From: Cellvibrio sp. UBA7661
GTDB lineage: Bacteria; Pseudomonadota; Gammaproteobacteria; Pseudomonadales; Cellvibrionaceae
DNA length: 64,000 nt
NCBI GenBank assembly: GCA_002483365.1
Contig: DLHT01000011.1
Coordinates: 333,772 to 397,771, forward strand
Reading direction: 5' to 3'
A model generated the notes under the pieces. The model saw only the letters and a program-made list of their open reading frames with translations. It was not told the origin of the DNA and searched no databases. The translations under genes and the position numbers were made by a program. Shown piece after piece: positions 16,858 through 25,761 of the stretch (positions within the stretch are counted from its first letter, which is position 1; each line of letters opens with the position of its first letter).

Positions 16858-19776
16858 TTAGCAAACCTTGATGGCCAGCCCCATTTTTTCCGCCAGCTCT
16901 TTATGGCCTGAGTGAGTTACCAGCGCGATACTGGCTTTGTCTGGATCCAGATACGTTTTGGCTACACGTTTGAGGTCATCGAGTGTCACAGCGACAACAC
17001 GGTTGCGGAACAGCTCGCGTTTTTCGCGGGTGCGCCCAAACAACTCTGCCTGATATGTCGATTTCGCTTCGCCAGCAGGTGAGCCGGGTTTATCGATGCT
17101 GCCAATCACGCCGAGAATTGCTTCTTCCAATGCTTGTGGCTGGTGTGTGGTTTCTTCAAGCCATTTGAGTGATGCATCAAAATCGTCGAGTGTTTCTACC
17201 AAACGTGGATCGCGATAAGAATAAAAACGGAATGACGCGCTGTTGCTGTCCTGACTTGCGCCACCGCCGTAGGCTCCGCCTTGCTCGCGGATAGCGCGAT
17301 GTAAAAAACCATTACGTAAAAATCCGCCGAGCACGGTGAGTGGTGCGGCATCCGGATGCTCGCTAGGTACAGTGGCATACGCTTTTGCACAAAAGTTGAC
17401 TTGGGTATTAGTGATCCAGGCTTCGCGCACACTGTGGCTTACTGGTGCCAATTGGAATGGTGCAAAAGATGCCGCTGCAGATTCTTCTGGCCAGTAATCT
17501 TGCAAATCCTTGCGATACGAATCCAGATGTTCCTCTTCGCCAACAATTAAAAATTGTTTGGGTGCTTGCAATACCAATTGATGGATTTGGTGAAGTTGTG
17601 CTGCAAAAGCGGCGAGATTTTTTTCATCGGCCAATGTGTTATCCAATGCTTTTACCGCGCTGATTCCCTCAAGGCCGCCCAATTGCTGGGCGATTTTTGC
17701 AGCAGGACTCATGCCTGCACAGGCAGCGGTCATTGCAAGGCTGTGCCCTTGGCCGGTAATGCTTTGTTCGCGACGTGCGCGGTTTTGTGAAATTAATTCG
17801 CGAATGCGGGCAAGCTCATCAAAGCGCACGTTCAATAAGGTGTTGCGCATTAACTCATTCATGGCGGCGTTGTTACGGCTCAGTGCTTTTGCGGAGAGAG
17901 TGAGGTACGCATCAATATTTTGCACATCATCACCCGCACCGCGAATGCTACTGAATGCATGGATGGAGCCAACCACTTCGGCTTGCCAGCGCTGGTTGGC
18001 AAGATAATCTTTATCGCCTGTGCCTAATTCCGTTAGGCAAATACTGTAATAGGGAAGCAATTTAATTTGCTCATCGGTTAAAGCAGGTAATTTGACAGTA
18101 ATTTGTTGATAGACCAATCCATTAGTGCCCGCGCTGTAACAACGCAATGGAAATTGGTTGCTGCTTTCATGGGTGCCCGGTGTGTAGTGCAGTTGTGCCG
18201 GAATATCTTCCAAGCCGACTTTAGGCAAAATGCTTTCATCGTCGTGCTGTAATTGCCGTGCTTGCAGAGCATGGGAGCGCGCGATAATGGCTTTTTTATC
18301 GTCTTCACTCAGGCTTGCTTTTAGTTTTCCCAAACGTGCGACTTCTGCAGCTTGTATCCGCGCATTCATGTGTAAATCGGGCCGCATGGTCAAACGCACA
18401 CGGTGCGGATTTTCCAGAAGCCATTTGCGCACGGCTTGTTGGATAAATTGTGGATCTTGTGTTTTGCGACGCAAGTTTTCCAGTGCTGCATCAATATCCA
18501 GCAGTGCGATGGCATCACCGCGATGGGTTGCCGATGTGAGTCCCGTTAAAATCAACTGTAAGCCATAAGGATAGCCATCGCCACCCACTTCGCGCTGCGA
18601 TAATTCCAGTTGGTGCAGTGATGCTTCGATTTGTTCTTGCGGTATTCCGTCGGCGGCAACTTTTTCCATAACGCCGAGGATCATTGCTTCCACTTTATTG
18701 GCATCTTCCAGTTTGCAACCTTCCAAGCCGCATACAAACGCCATTTCACGCGATGAATCATCCAGTCCGCATAAAGGCGAAGGCGCTTGGCCCAGCTCGC
18801 TGGTTTCCAGTGCTTGTTGCAGCGGCGATGCACTGTTATCCAATAAAATATTGGAAATTAACTGTGCCTCCAAGGATTCATCCAGATTGGTGGTTTTACC
18901 CAGCAGCCACGCGACTACAACATGATTTTTATGCTCGATATCATCGGCATCATTCTCATCGAGCGGATAGGCTTCTTCGACGGCAATCGGTGCGTGATAG
19001 CGTTTTTCATCGTCCACGCTGATCAGCTCATTCAATTTTTCAAATTGGTTTAATGCCTGCGTTTCAAATTTTTCCTGATGTACTGCCGCGGGAATATCGC
19101 CATAGGTCATGAAGATCGCATTGCTGGGGTGGTAGTGGGTACGATAAAAATCCTGCAATTGCTGATAGGTTAAATTGGGAATATCTTCTGGCTCGCCACC
19201 GGAGTTGTAATGGTAGGTGGATGTTGGGTAAAGATATTTGCAGAGCGTATGCCACACTTGCGATGAAACAGAACTCATCGCGCCTTTCATTTCATTAAAT
19301 ACAACGCCTTTGAATACTAAATCGGAATTGGGGTTGTCGGTTTCCGCAAATTCAACCCGATGTCCTTCTTGCGCAAAATCCAATTCATCAAGGCGCGAAA
19401 AAAAGACAGCATCCAGATAAACATCCAATAAATTATTAAAATCTTTTTGGTTCTGGCTGGCGAACGGGTAAGCCGTCCAATCGGAACTGGTGAATGCATT
19501 CATAAAGGTGTTGAGCGAGCGGCGTACCATCATAAAAAAGGGATCGCGCACGGGGTATTTTTTACTGCCGCACAATGCGGTGTGTTCCAGTATATGGGCA
19601 ACACCTGTTGAGTCATGGGGAACGGTGCGTAACGCGACCAAAAACACATTTTCATTATTGTCAGCTGCCAGATGAATATGTTGGGCGCCTGTGGTTTTGT
19701 GGCGATATTCTTCAACGCGGATTTTTAAGGCATCAATCGTTTGGCTGCGGATTAATTCAAATGTGTGATAACTCAT
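16858..19776 (-). CDS. M16C-family zinc metalloprotease (presequence protease / PreP-like)
   Basis: About 972 residues from the chosen start, typical of PreP/insulinase-family M16C peptidases, which form a closed chamber and degrade short unstructured peptides. The inverted zinc motif HILEH is at residues 61-65, with the distal Glu expected near residue 140 (EMKGAMS region). C-terminal domains contain the family's RxxGGAYGG pattern (IREQGGAYGGGAS). The frame is open for 34 more codons upstream, but that extension overlaps tapT and looks non-coding; MSYHTFEL at 19776 is the natural start. The next upstream gene, tapT, ends 25 bp away, so the two may be cotranscribed. Confidence 0.9.
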   Translation of the reverse strand: MSYHTFELIRSQTIDALKIRVEEYRHKTTGAQHIHLAADNNENVFLVALRTVPHDSTGVAHILEHTALCGSKKYPVRDPFFMMVRRSLNTFMNAFTSSDWTAYPFASQNQKDFNNLLDVYLDAVFFSRLDELDFAQEGHRVEFAETDNPNSDLVFKGVVFNEMKGAMSSVSSQVWHTLCKYLYPTSTYHYNSGGEPEDIPNLTYQQLQDFYRTHYHPSNAIFMTYGDIPAAVHQEKFETQALNQFEKLNELISVDDEKRYHAPIAVEEAYPLDENDADDIEHKNHVVVAWLLGKTTNLDESLEAQLISNILLDNSASPLQQALETSELGQAPSPLCGLDDSSREMAFVCGLEGCKLEDANKVEAMILGVMEKVAADGIPQEQIEASLHQLELSQREVGGDGYPYGLQLILTGLTSATHRGDAIALLDIDAALENLRRKTQDPQFIQQAVRKWLLENPHRVRLTMRPDLHMNARIQAAEVARLGKLKASLSEDDKKAIIARSHALQARQLQHDDESILPKVGLEDIPAQLHYTPGTHESSNQFPLRCYSAGTNGLVYQQITVKLPALTDEQIKLLPYYSICLTELGTGDKDYLANQRWQAEVVGSIHAFSSIRGAGDDVQNIDAYLTLSAKALSRNNAAMNELMRNTLLNVRFDELARIRELISQNRARREQSITGQGHSLAMTAACAGMSPAAKIAQQLGGLEGISAVKALDNTLADEKNLAAFAAQLHQIHQLVLQAPKQFLIVGEEEHLDSYRKDLQDYWPEESAAASFAPFQLAPVSHSVREAWITNTQVNFCAKAYATVPSEHPDAAPLTVLGGFLRNGFLHRAIREQGGAYGGGASQDSNSASFRFYSYRDPRLVETLDDFDASLKWLEETTHQPQALEEAILGVIGSIDKPGSPAGEAKSTYQAELFGRTREKRELFRNRVVAVTLDDLKRVAKTYLDPDKASIALVTHSGHKELAEKMGLAIKVC

Positions 19777-19801
19777 AAGTAATATTGACTCTCGTAGGTA
19801 T

Positions 19802-20446
19802 TCAATTTTCGGTAGGAATGAAAGCACGTTGCTGTGCGACAAATTGCTGCATCGCCTGCAGCAGCGGTGCATAGTCAATTTGTTGCTGTTCTAATTGCTG
19901 CAGAGCGTAACAACTTGCCTCCAGCGTGGAAAGCTGATTTTCGCTATGTGCCTTACGGATGGTGTAAAGGGATGCGGGCGTGGTGTCCAGCGCAAGGCGG
20001 GGCAGCGACTGCAAGCTGCGGTTGAGATAAAGCATTTTGCGGCTTTTTCGCCAAGTGCCATCCAATATGACCAAACGTAATTGCTCCGGGGAAGATTGTT
20101 TATACATGGCGGTGGGTTGCGGCATACAGAACCCACGCGCTTCGCTATCCGGTGTATCAGGGTAGAGCAGTACAGGGGTTCTATTTCCGGCAAAGAGCCA
20201 ATTGTGCAGATCATCAGGGTTGAACATCTCACCTATATAACATTGGCTGTTTTTTAAGCTTAATAGTAATAATCCAGCAGTATTTTTTGCATTTTTTGTT
20301 TCATCGGGGTGCTGCAATACCAACACCTCCACCCGATTGTCGATAGGGCTTGCCAATCGACAAATACAATTGCGCTGGGGTCTTGTGCATTCGGCGCACA
20401 CTAGTCTTTTAGGTGGTGTGCCAGCACGTTGAATAGCGTTGGTCAA
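19802..20446 (-). CDS. tapT: DTW-domain tRNA-uridine aminocarboxypropyltransferase
   Basis: 214 residues. TapT (YfiP) makes 3-(3-amino-3-carboxypropyl)uridine at tRNA position 47 using SAM. The cysteine-rich N-terminus CAECTRPQRNCICR (~18-31) and the DTW-type motif ILDGTWRKSRKMLYLN (~128) define the family; here the motif reads DGTW. The start is a TTG at 20446 whose last bases overlap the stop of the upstream GIY-YIG gene (TTGA); the next Met is at residue 73, past the Cys cluster, so the TTG must be used. Same strand as the protease gene. Confidence 0.88.
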   Translation of the reverse strand: MTNAIQRAGTPPKRLVCAECTRPQRNCICRLASPIDNRVEVLVLQHPDETKNAKNTAGLLLLSLKNSQCYIGEMFNPDDLHNWLFAGNRTPVLLYPDTPDSEARGFCMPQPTAMYKQSSPEQLRLVILDGTWRKSRKMLYLNRSLQSLPRLALDTTPASLYTIRKAHSENQLSTLEASCYALQQLEQQQIDYAPLLQAMQQFVAQQRAFIPTEN

Positions 20447-20763
20447 TGTGGCAGCTCTCCCAATCTATGACCAACAATGGCGGCCAGTGTTTGCTCGGTA
20501 CAACTTAGGATCAGATCCCGTTTGGCAGACGCGCTCAGGGATTTGATGGCATATTCGCGCCGGCTGGCACTGGCACGGTCATGACCGGTTTCGAGGTAGC
20601 ACAATTGCACTGGTTTACGTCCACGGAAATAGCGTGCGCCCGCCTTACCGGATTCGTGCTCACGCCAGCGCCGCGCCATATCGGTCGTGATTCCAGTGTA
20701 CACTTGCGCATCGCTGGTGCGGATCATGTATACAAACCAGTTGGTTGATGAATTCATGTGCAT
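20443..20763 (-). CDS. GIY-YIG domain protein (YhbQ/UPF0213-like)
   Basis: About 106 residues, a lone GIY-YIG nuclease fold: WFVYMIRTSDAQVYTGITTD gives the GIY-YIG pair in the form VYM...VYTGI, followed by RRWREHESGKAGARYF and the conserved Glu in SRREYAIKSLS. The family's physiological role is unclear; some members have DNA nuclease activity. GTG (20766) and ATG (20763, 20757) are alternative starts. Its stop overlaps the tapT TTG start, so the genes are translationally coupled. It diverges from cmoM, and only ~27 bp separate the starts, so promoters overlap coding sequence. Confidence 0.85.
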   Translation of the reverse strand: MHMNSSTNWFVYMIRTSDAQVYTGITTDMARRWREHESGKAGARYFRGRKPVQLCYLETGHDRASASRREYAIKSLSASAKRDLILSCTEQTLAAIVGHRLGELPH

Positions 20764-20790
20764 CACAGTAAGAAAATTGTTGGAAATTAT

Positions 20791-21600
20791 ATGGCAAAAG
20801 AACCGGTAGGTCAGGATCGCAACTTTGATGATTTGGCCAAACGTTTTAAAAAAAATATTTATGGTGGCTTAAAAGGCGATATCCGTCTTGCGGTGTTGGA
20901 GCGTGATTGCAAAGCGCATTTGCCGATAAAGCCATTCAATGCTGCGCAAGATCGTTGGACAATTCTGGATGCTGGCGGTGGGCAGGGGCAATTTTCCCTG
21001 CAATTGGCGCATGCGGGTCATAATGTCGTGATCTGCGATATTTCTGCCGAAATGCTCAAGTTAGCCCAGGAGCAAGTTGAATCCTTGGGGCTAGCTGAGC
21101 GGGTACAATTAATCCATTGTGCGATACAGGATTTACCACAACATTTTCCTGCAGGCTTGCCGGCATTTGATCTGGTTATTTGTCACGCGGTGATGGAATG
21201 GATGCAAGAGCCCCGTAGTTTGCTGCCATATTTGTTGCGATATTTAAAGCCACAGGGATACTTATCGCTAACGTTTTATAATCGCCATTCATTAATTTAC
21301 AAAAATTTACTGCGCACCAACTTTAAAAAAATTATCAATAAAGATTACGGTGGTTCGCGCGGCAGTCTTACGCCTATTAATCCACTGGAACCCGAGCAAG
21401 TTATTAATTGGGTTACTGATGCGCAACTGTGCGTGCTGGCACATAGCGGTATCCGCGTGTTCCATGATTATATTTTCAATGAAGAGCATCGGGAGCGCGA
21501 GCCTGACACGCTGGTGGAGTTAGAGCTCCAGTTTTCCCAGCAAGAGCCTTATCGTTCGCTTGGTCGCTACATTCATTTGTTACTAAAAGCAGGGAATTAA
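20791..21600 (+). CDS. cmoM: tRNA 5-carboxymethoxyuridine methyltransferase
   Basis: 269 residues. CmoM (former SmtA) methylates 5-carboxymethoxyuridine at the wobble position of tRNAs. The diagnostic N-terminal segment DRNFDDLAKRFKKNIYGG is present, followed by a class I SAM fold (ILDAGGGQGQFSLQLA, ~54; VICHAVMEWM, ~130). The ATG at 20791 is chosen because MAKEPVGQDRNF matches family N-termini; the frame extends 11 codons further upstream but would overlap the divergent gene start. It ends by sharing TTAA (21597-21600) with the convergent dnaJ-like gene, both stops lying in these four bases. Neighbouring tapT is also a tRNA modifier. Confidence 0.9.
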   Translation: MAKEPVGQDRNFDDLAKRFKKNIYGGLKGDIRLAVLERDCKAHLPIKPFNAAQDRWTILDAGGGQGQFSLQLAHAGHNVVICDISAEMLKLAQEQVESLGLAERVQLIHCAIQDLPQHFPAGLPAFDLVICHAVMEWMQEPRSLLPYLLRYLKPQGYLSLTFYNRHSLIYKNLLRTNFKKIINKDYGGSRGSLTPINPLEPEQVINWVTDAQLCVLAHSGIRVFHDYIFNEEHREREPDTLVELELQFSQQEPYRSLGRYIHLLLKAGN

Positions 21601-22115
21601 CTCGCCTTGATTTTCTCCAATAATAAATCGCGAGCCTGATTGATTTTTGCAGCGAGATAATCGTTCCCGCCACGATCAGGATGTAATTTTTGGATGAGTC
21701 GGCGATGCGCATCCTGAATCATGGTTTCCGTAATCTCGCCATTCTCAATATCGCCCGATAATCCCAAAACATCTAACGCTTCCTGAATAGGCATGATGAC
21801 TGTAGGTGATGTGTGCGGCTGTTCAGTGCTTGCTCCCTGTGCGCCCTGCTGATTTTTCTTGTGCTTCAGCCAAAAGGGCAGTAATTGACTGGCTAGACCA
21901 TAGAGGGTGCGGATGAAAGGAATTAATGCGCCCAGTGCAGCGCCAAGCCAGTGCATTTTTCCGGTGACGACCATAACCAGTAATATGCCAAGAAACACGC
22001 CCGCCGCAACACGCCAAAGCGTTTTACGTTGTTGTGCAGGATCCATTTTTTTATAGCGGGCGCTGAGTATGATAATCAGGGTTACGATGACTGCAAATAA
22101 CAGAATTTTAAACAT
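21597..22115 (-). CDS. membrane-anchored J-domain protein
   Basis: 172 residues. Two or three hydrophobic segments occupy the N-terminal half (residues ~2-19, ~37-56, ~58-80). A short cytosolic linker leads to a C-terminal J domain with the HPD triad at ~145-147 (RRLIQKLHPDRGGNDY). The domain order, membrane part first and J domain last, resembles mitochondrial Tim14/Pam18 rather than DnaJ or DjlA. It should recruit and stimulate DnaK at the inner membrane; the client is unknown. The 3' end overlaps the cmoM stop by 4 bp. Confidence 0.85.
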   Translation of the reverse strand: MFKILLFAVIVTLIIILSARYKKMDPAQQRKTLWRVAAGVFLGILLVMVVTGKMHWLGAALGALIPFIRTLYGLASQLLPFWLKHKKNQQGAQGASTEQPHTSPTVIMPIQEALDVLGLSGDIENGEITETMIQDAHRRLIQKLHPDRGGNDYLAAKINQARDLLLEKIKAS

Positions 22116-22307
22116 GTAGCCTCCACTGGACAGATGCGCATTATAAGCAGCTCTTTTTATTTGCTGATAGTGCTTTTACTGACATTGTCTTTGTCGTTCA
22201 TGGGCTGTGTTTTTTGGTGTCTGGGCGAATGTTAGCTATGCTGTATCTTAATCTGAGAGTAATGTGAAAGTAATAATAGTTAGCTTCATTTTTATAGGTA
22301 TTAACGG

Positions 22308-24056
22308 ATGTTACCAATTGCGAAAAGTCAGTCGGCTTACAGTGAGCTGATCCGATGGCAGCGCTTTACATTATGTGTAATGTGTTTATGTCTAATGGCC
22401 TGCGGCGGGGGAGGTGACGGGTCATCCAATCCGATTTCAGGTAACAGTAAAACCTCGTCCTCTGCGCAATCTTCTCTATTGGCCAGTAGCAGTCAGCCCA
22501 GCGTGTCTTCATTGGCTGGCTCATCTCTATCACGCTCTTCATTATCTTCCGTTGTGACAATTAATGGTCTAATTACTTACGACTGGGTGCCGCACAACAG
22601 CAATCATATTGGGTTAAATTATTCTGCTGCTGAAATAAAGCCCGGCAGAGGATTGCTCGTTGAATTGCTAGATGAGAATAATCAGATTTTGTTTTTTTCT
22701 ACCACGAATAGCGAAGGCTTTTATTCATTTAGTGTTGAGCGCGATAAGCTGGTAAAAGTGCGCGTGAAAGCCCAGTTGCGTAACAATCAATCTCCTTCAT
22801 GGAATTTTAAAGTTACTGATAACACCAATAATAATGCGCTATATGCAATGGACGGTAATTTAATTGCTGCAACAGACAATACTGCTGTGCGGCATTTACA
22901 TGCACCTTCCGGCTGGACAGGAGCGGCTTATACCCAGCCGCGCGTCGCAGCTCCTTTTGCTATTGCAGATTCCGTATACATTGCGATTGAGCGAGTGATG
23001 GTGGCGGGCAATACTCGCAATTTTCCCACCTTGGAGTTGCGTTGGAGCACCAATAATAAAGCAGCTGAAGGAGATGTATTATTGGGGGAAATTGGTACCA
23101 GTTATTTTGATGGTGATGCGATTTATATCTTAGGGGATGAAAATAACGATACAGATGAATACGACAGTCATGTGATTTTGCATGAGTGGGGACATTATTT
23201 TGAAGCGGCATTTTCACGTACGGATAGTATCGGCGGCGATCATACTTACGGTGATAAAATGGATATGCGCGTGGCGATGTCAGAGGGCTTTTCAAATGCG
23301 TTTTCTGCCATGATGCTGGATGATCCTGATTATCGCGACGCAAGCGGCTCACTGCAATCCAGTGGTTTTTCAAGCGATGTCAGCCGTAAAGTTCACAGTG
23401 TGCGCGGTTGGTATTCAGAGGCTTCGGTACAATCCATTCTTTATAATTTTTATACATCCGGTGTTGGAAAAACAATGCGTGATTTTTCCGATATTTTTAG
23501 CATCATGACGTCTTCCGGGTACGCGCAGAGTACTGCACTTACATCAATTTATGTGTTTTCTGATGGATTGCGTAACCTGCTGCCAAGTCAAACTACCAAT
23601 ATCAACAATTTATTGAGTGAGCAAAATATCGCGCTTACCGATGCTTTTGGGGTGGGGGAGAGTAACTCTGGTGGTTACGCAGGAAGTTTGCCAGTTTATA
23701 AAATCATACAGCCAGATAATGCGCCCATTAATGTGTGCAGTACCAATCGATTTGGTGCTTATAATAAATTAGCAACAGCACAATTTTTTGTCGTGAATAT
23801 TACCTCTGCGGGCACCTATGAGTTCAGTGTTCAGGAGGCTGAAGAATCTGGTGACTCAGACCCTGATTTGTATCTTTATTCCAACGGTTTTTTGAGGGCA
23901 ATTGCGGAGGGAGCAGAAATTGATCAGGAGCGCCTTTCCCAATTTTTATCTGCGGGTACTTATGTAATTGAGTTAGTAGATGCGCGTGTAATGACAGATG
24001 AGAATCTGGAAGATGTTACCGCTTGTTTTAATGTGCAGCTGCAGTTATCAAATTAA
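22308..24056 (+). CDS. lipoprotein with HEXXH metalloprotease-like domain
   Basis: 582 residues. A lipobox LMAC (Cys32) ends the signal, then a Gly/Ser-rich linker of ~50 residues, typical of Cellvibrio secreted enzymes. Residues ~85-180 look like a carboxypeptidase-regulatory-like beta domain (GRGLLVELLDENNQ...SEGFYSFSV). HEWGH at 292-296 with Glu326 in SEGFSNAFSA is the pattern of a gluzincin zinc site. The last ~110 residues (AGTYEFSVQ...AGTYVIELVD) resemble a PPC-type beta sandwich. Probably an outer-membrane-attached peptidase; substrate unknown. The next gene, another lipoprotein, starts 13 bp downstream. Confidence 0.75.
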   Translation: MLPIAKSQSAYSELIRWQRFTLCVMCLCLMACGGGGDGSSNPISGNSKTSSSAQSSLLASSSQPSVSSLAGSSLSRSSLSSVVTINGLITYDWVPHNSNHIGLNYSAAEIKPGRGLLVELLDENNQILFFSTTNSEGFYSFSVERDKLVKVRVKAQLRNNQSPSWNFKVTDNTNNNALYAMDGNLIAATDNTAVRHLHAPSGWTGAAYTQPRVAAPFAIADSVYIAIERVMVAGNTRNFPTLELRWSTNNKAAEGDVLLGEIGTSYFDGDAIYILGDENNDTDEYDSHVILHEWGHYFEAAFSRTDSIGGDHTYGDKMDMRVAMSEGFSNAFSAMMLDDPDYRDASGSLQSSGFSSDVSRKVHSVRGWYSEASVQSILYNFYTSGVGKTMRDFSDIFSIMTSSGYAQSTALTSIYVFSDGLRNLLPSQTTNINNLLSEQNIALTDAFGVGESNSGGYAGSLPVYKIIQPDNAPINVCSTNRFGAYNKLATAQFFVVNITSAGTYEFSVQEAEESGDSDPDLYLYSNGFLRAIAEGAEIDQERLSQFLSAGTYVIELVDARVMTDENLEDVTACFNVQLQLSN

Positions 24057-24069
24057 AGGAGTCTGTGCT

Positions 24070-24621
24070 GTGTGGAATAAAATCGTGTTTTATCCTGTTG
24101 TGTGTTTATTAAGTGTGATTGTATTGATCGCTTGTAAGCAAGAGTCCATATCAAAAGAGATGCAGCCATCGGCTGGACAAACAGAACACCGGCATTCGCC
24201 AGGAAAACCAGGCGCTTCAGTAAGCTTGAAAAATTCGCAGCCGTTGTTTCTTTCTAAAACGGGTGTTTATGAGTATGGTATTGATTTACTTTCCGGGTTT
24301 TCGACGGGGTTGATGACAGTGACAGTATCCTCAAACGGTACAATTGAATTGATATCAACACAATCACAATTTGAGTTTTCACCAGATGCATCGGGTGAGT
24401 ATCACATTCCTTTGAAAATCCATGTGCGTGAGCCGGGTCGGCACTATATCCAGTTACATGTATCATTGAATGAAACTGACAGGGTCTCTACACGAGCTCT
24501 TACCGCCATAGTACAGGTAGGTGAATCTTCTCCCAAATTACAGAAGGCTGCGCAGGCAAGTTCAAAACCAGCAGATGGCGTTATTTCGTTGCCGGCACAA
24601 GAGACTATTTCTTCGCAATAA
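24070..24621 (+). CDS. small lipoprotein of unknown function, partner of the preceding metalloprotease
   Basis: 184 residues. The GTG start at 24070 has AAAGGAG eight bases upstream, immediately after the stop of the previous gene; an upstream extension of the frame would run inside that gene and is not supported. The N-terminus WNKIVFYPVVCLLSVIVLIACKQ is a clean lipoprotein signal (lipobox LIAC, Cys22). The body is a beta-rich region (~60-150) that I cannot assign, then a low-complexity Ala/Ser/Pro tail. Operon position suggests a function with the metalloprotease, for example as an inhibitor, chaperone or substrate-binding partner; this is inference only. Confidence 0.65.
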   Translation: MWNKIVFYPVVCLLSVIVLIACKQESISKEMQPSAGQTEHRHSPGKPGASVSLKNSQPLFLSKTGVYEYGIDLLSGFSTGLMTVTVSSNGTIELISTQSQFEFSPDASGEYHIPLKIHVREPGRHYIQLHVSLNETDRVSTRALTAIVQVGESSPKLQKAAQASSKPADGVISLPAQETISSQ

Positions 24622-24643
24622 TTCAATGCGAGTCCCGCTTTGT

Positions 24644-24671
24644 TATAATGGCCAGTTAAACACTGGCCATT
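24644..24671 (+). promoter_or_regulatory. -10 element merged with a perfect 10-bp inverted repeat upstream of aguA
   Basis: TATAAT at 24644-24649 overlaps the left arm of AATGGCCAGT (24647-24656), whose perfect complement ACTGGCCATT is at 24662-24671; the aguA ATG is at 24694. The arrangement could be an operator covering the transcription start. Alternatively the hairpin, followed by TTCATTTT, terminates the lipoprotein operon. No good -35 is seen. Confidence 0.45.
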
Positions 24672-24693
24672 TTCATTTTAATGAGGAATTTTT

Positions 24694-25761
24694 ATGTCAA
24701 ATCAAAGACTGCCCGCTGAATGGGAGCCACAAGATGCTGTGCTCTTGACTTGGCCACATAAAAACTCGCCATGGGATTGGATTTTGGATGATGTGGTTGA
24801 GCTCTATGAAGCATTGGTGACCGTTATCTGTGATTATGCCGATGTCATTATTGCAGTCCCTGAAGAGCAGCTTGAAGAGGTGCGTAAACGTCTTGAAGAT
24901 ATGGGAGCTCCGCTGGAATATATCCATCTGTATCCCTGCATGAGCAATGACAGTTGGGCGCGAGATCACGGACCATTAACCGTCATCACTCCTGAAGGAT
25001 TTAAATTGCTTGATTTCAAATTTAATGGATGGGGAAATAAATTTCCTCATGATCTGGATGATCAAATATCACGGCAACTATTTTCACAAAATGCGTTCCC
25101 TTGTGCGCAAATTGAAAGTCATGATTGGGTTCTCGAAGGCGGTTCAATTGAAACCGATGGTGAAGGTACTTTATTGACCACATCGTCATGCTTGTTAAAT
25201 AAAAACCGTAATCCCGAATTGACAAAACAGGATATCGAGGCGCGGTTAAAGTCCGTGTTTGGCGTACAAAAAATTAATTGGTTGGATCATGGTTATCTCG
25301 CAGGTGATGATACCGATAGCCACATTGATACACTGGCGCGTTTGTGCCCTAACAATACTATTGTTTACACCGCCTGTGATGATGAAAGTGATGAGCATTA
25401 CGCCGAACTGAAAAAAATGGAGGCGCAGTTAAAAACATTTACAAATGCGGCAGGGCAACCTTATCGATTATTACCGTTGCCTTGGGCAGGTGTGGTACTT
25501 GGTGAAGAAAGCGGTGAGCGACTGCCATCGACGTATGCCAACTTTTTAATCATCAATGAAGCCGTGTTAGTTCCGATTTATAATTTACCTATGGATGAGG
25601 ATGCGCTGGAGGTGATTGCACAGGCTTTTCCCGGGTATGAGATATTTGGTATTCCCTGTTCAGCATTGATTGAGCAGGGCGGGAGTTTGCATTGTATTAC
25701 TATGCAAATTCCAGAGGGCGTGTTGTGGCAAATTCCCGATGGAACCTTGGAGTTGGTGTAA
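24694..25761 (+). CDS. aguA: agmatine deiminase
   Basis: 355 residues. AguA converts agmatine to N-carbamoylputrescine plus ammonia. The N-terminus PAEWEPQDAVLLTWPH is diagnostic; the guanidine-modifying fold residues follow as MSNDSWARDHGP (~82), DWVLEGGSIETDGEGT (~145), DHGYLAGDDTDSHIDT (~200) and the catalytic Cys334 in GGSLHCIT. Its stop overlaps the aguB start in TAATG, so both enzymes are made in a coupled way and form the arginine-derived putrescine route. GAGGAA precedes the ATG. Confidence 0.95.
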   Translation: MSNQRLPAEWEPQDAVLLTWPHKNSPWDWILDDVVELYEALVTVICDYADVIIAVPEEQLEEVRKRLEDMGAPLEYIHLYPCMSNDSWARDHGPLTVITPEGFKLLDFKFNGWGNKFPHDLDDQISRQLFSQNAFPCAQIESHDWVLEGGSIETDGEGTLLTTSSCLLNKNRNPELTKQDIEARLKSVFGVQKINWLDHGYLAGDDTDSHIDTLARLCPNNTIVYTACDDESDEHYAELKKMEAQLKTFTNAAGQPYRLLPLPWAGVVLGEESGERLPSTYANFLIINEAVLVPIYNLPMDEDALEVIAQAFPGYEIFGIPCSALIEQGGSLHCITMQIPEGVLWQIPDGTLELV

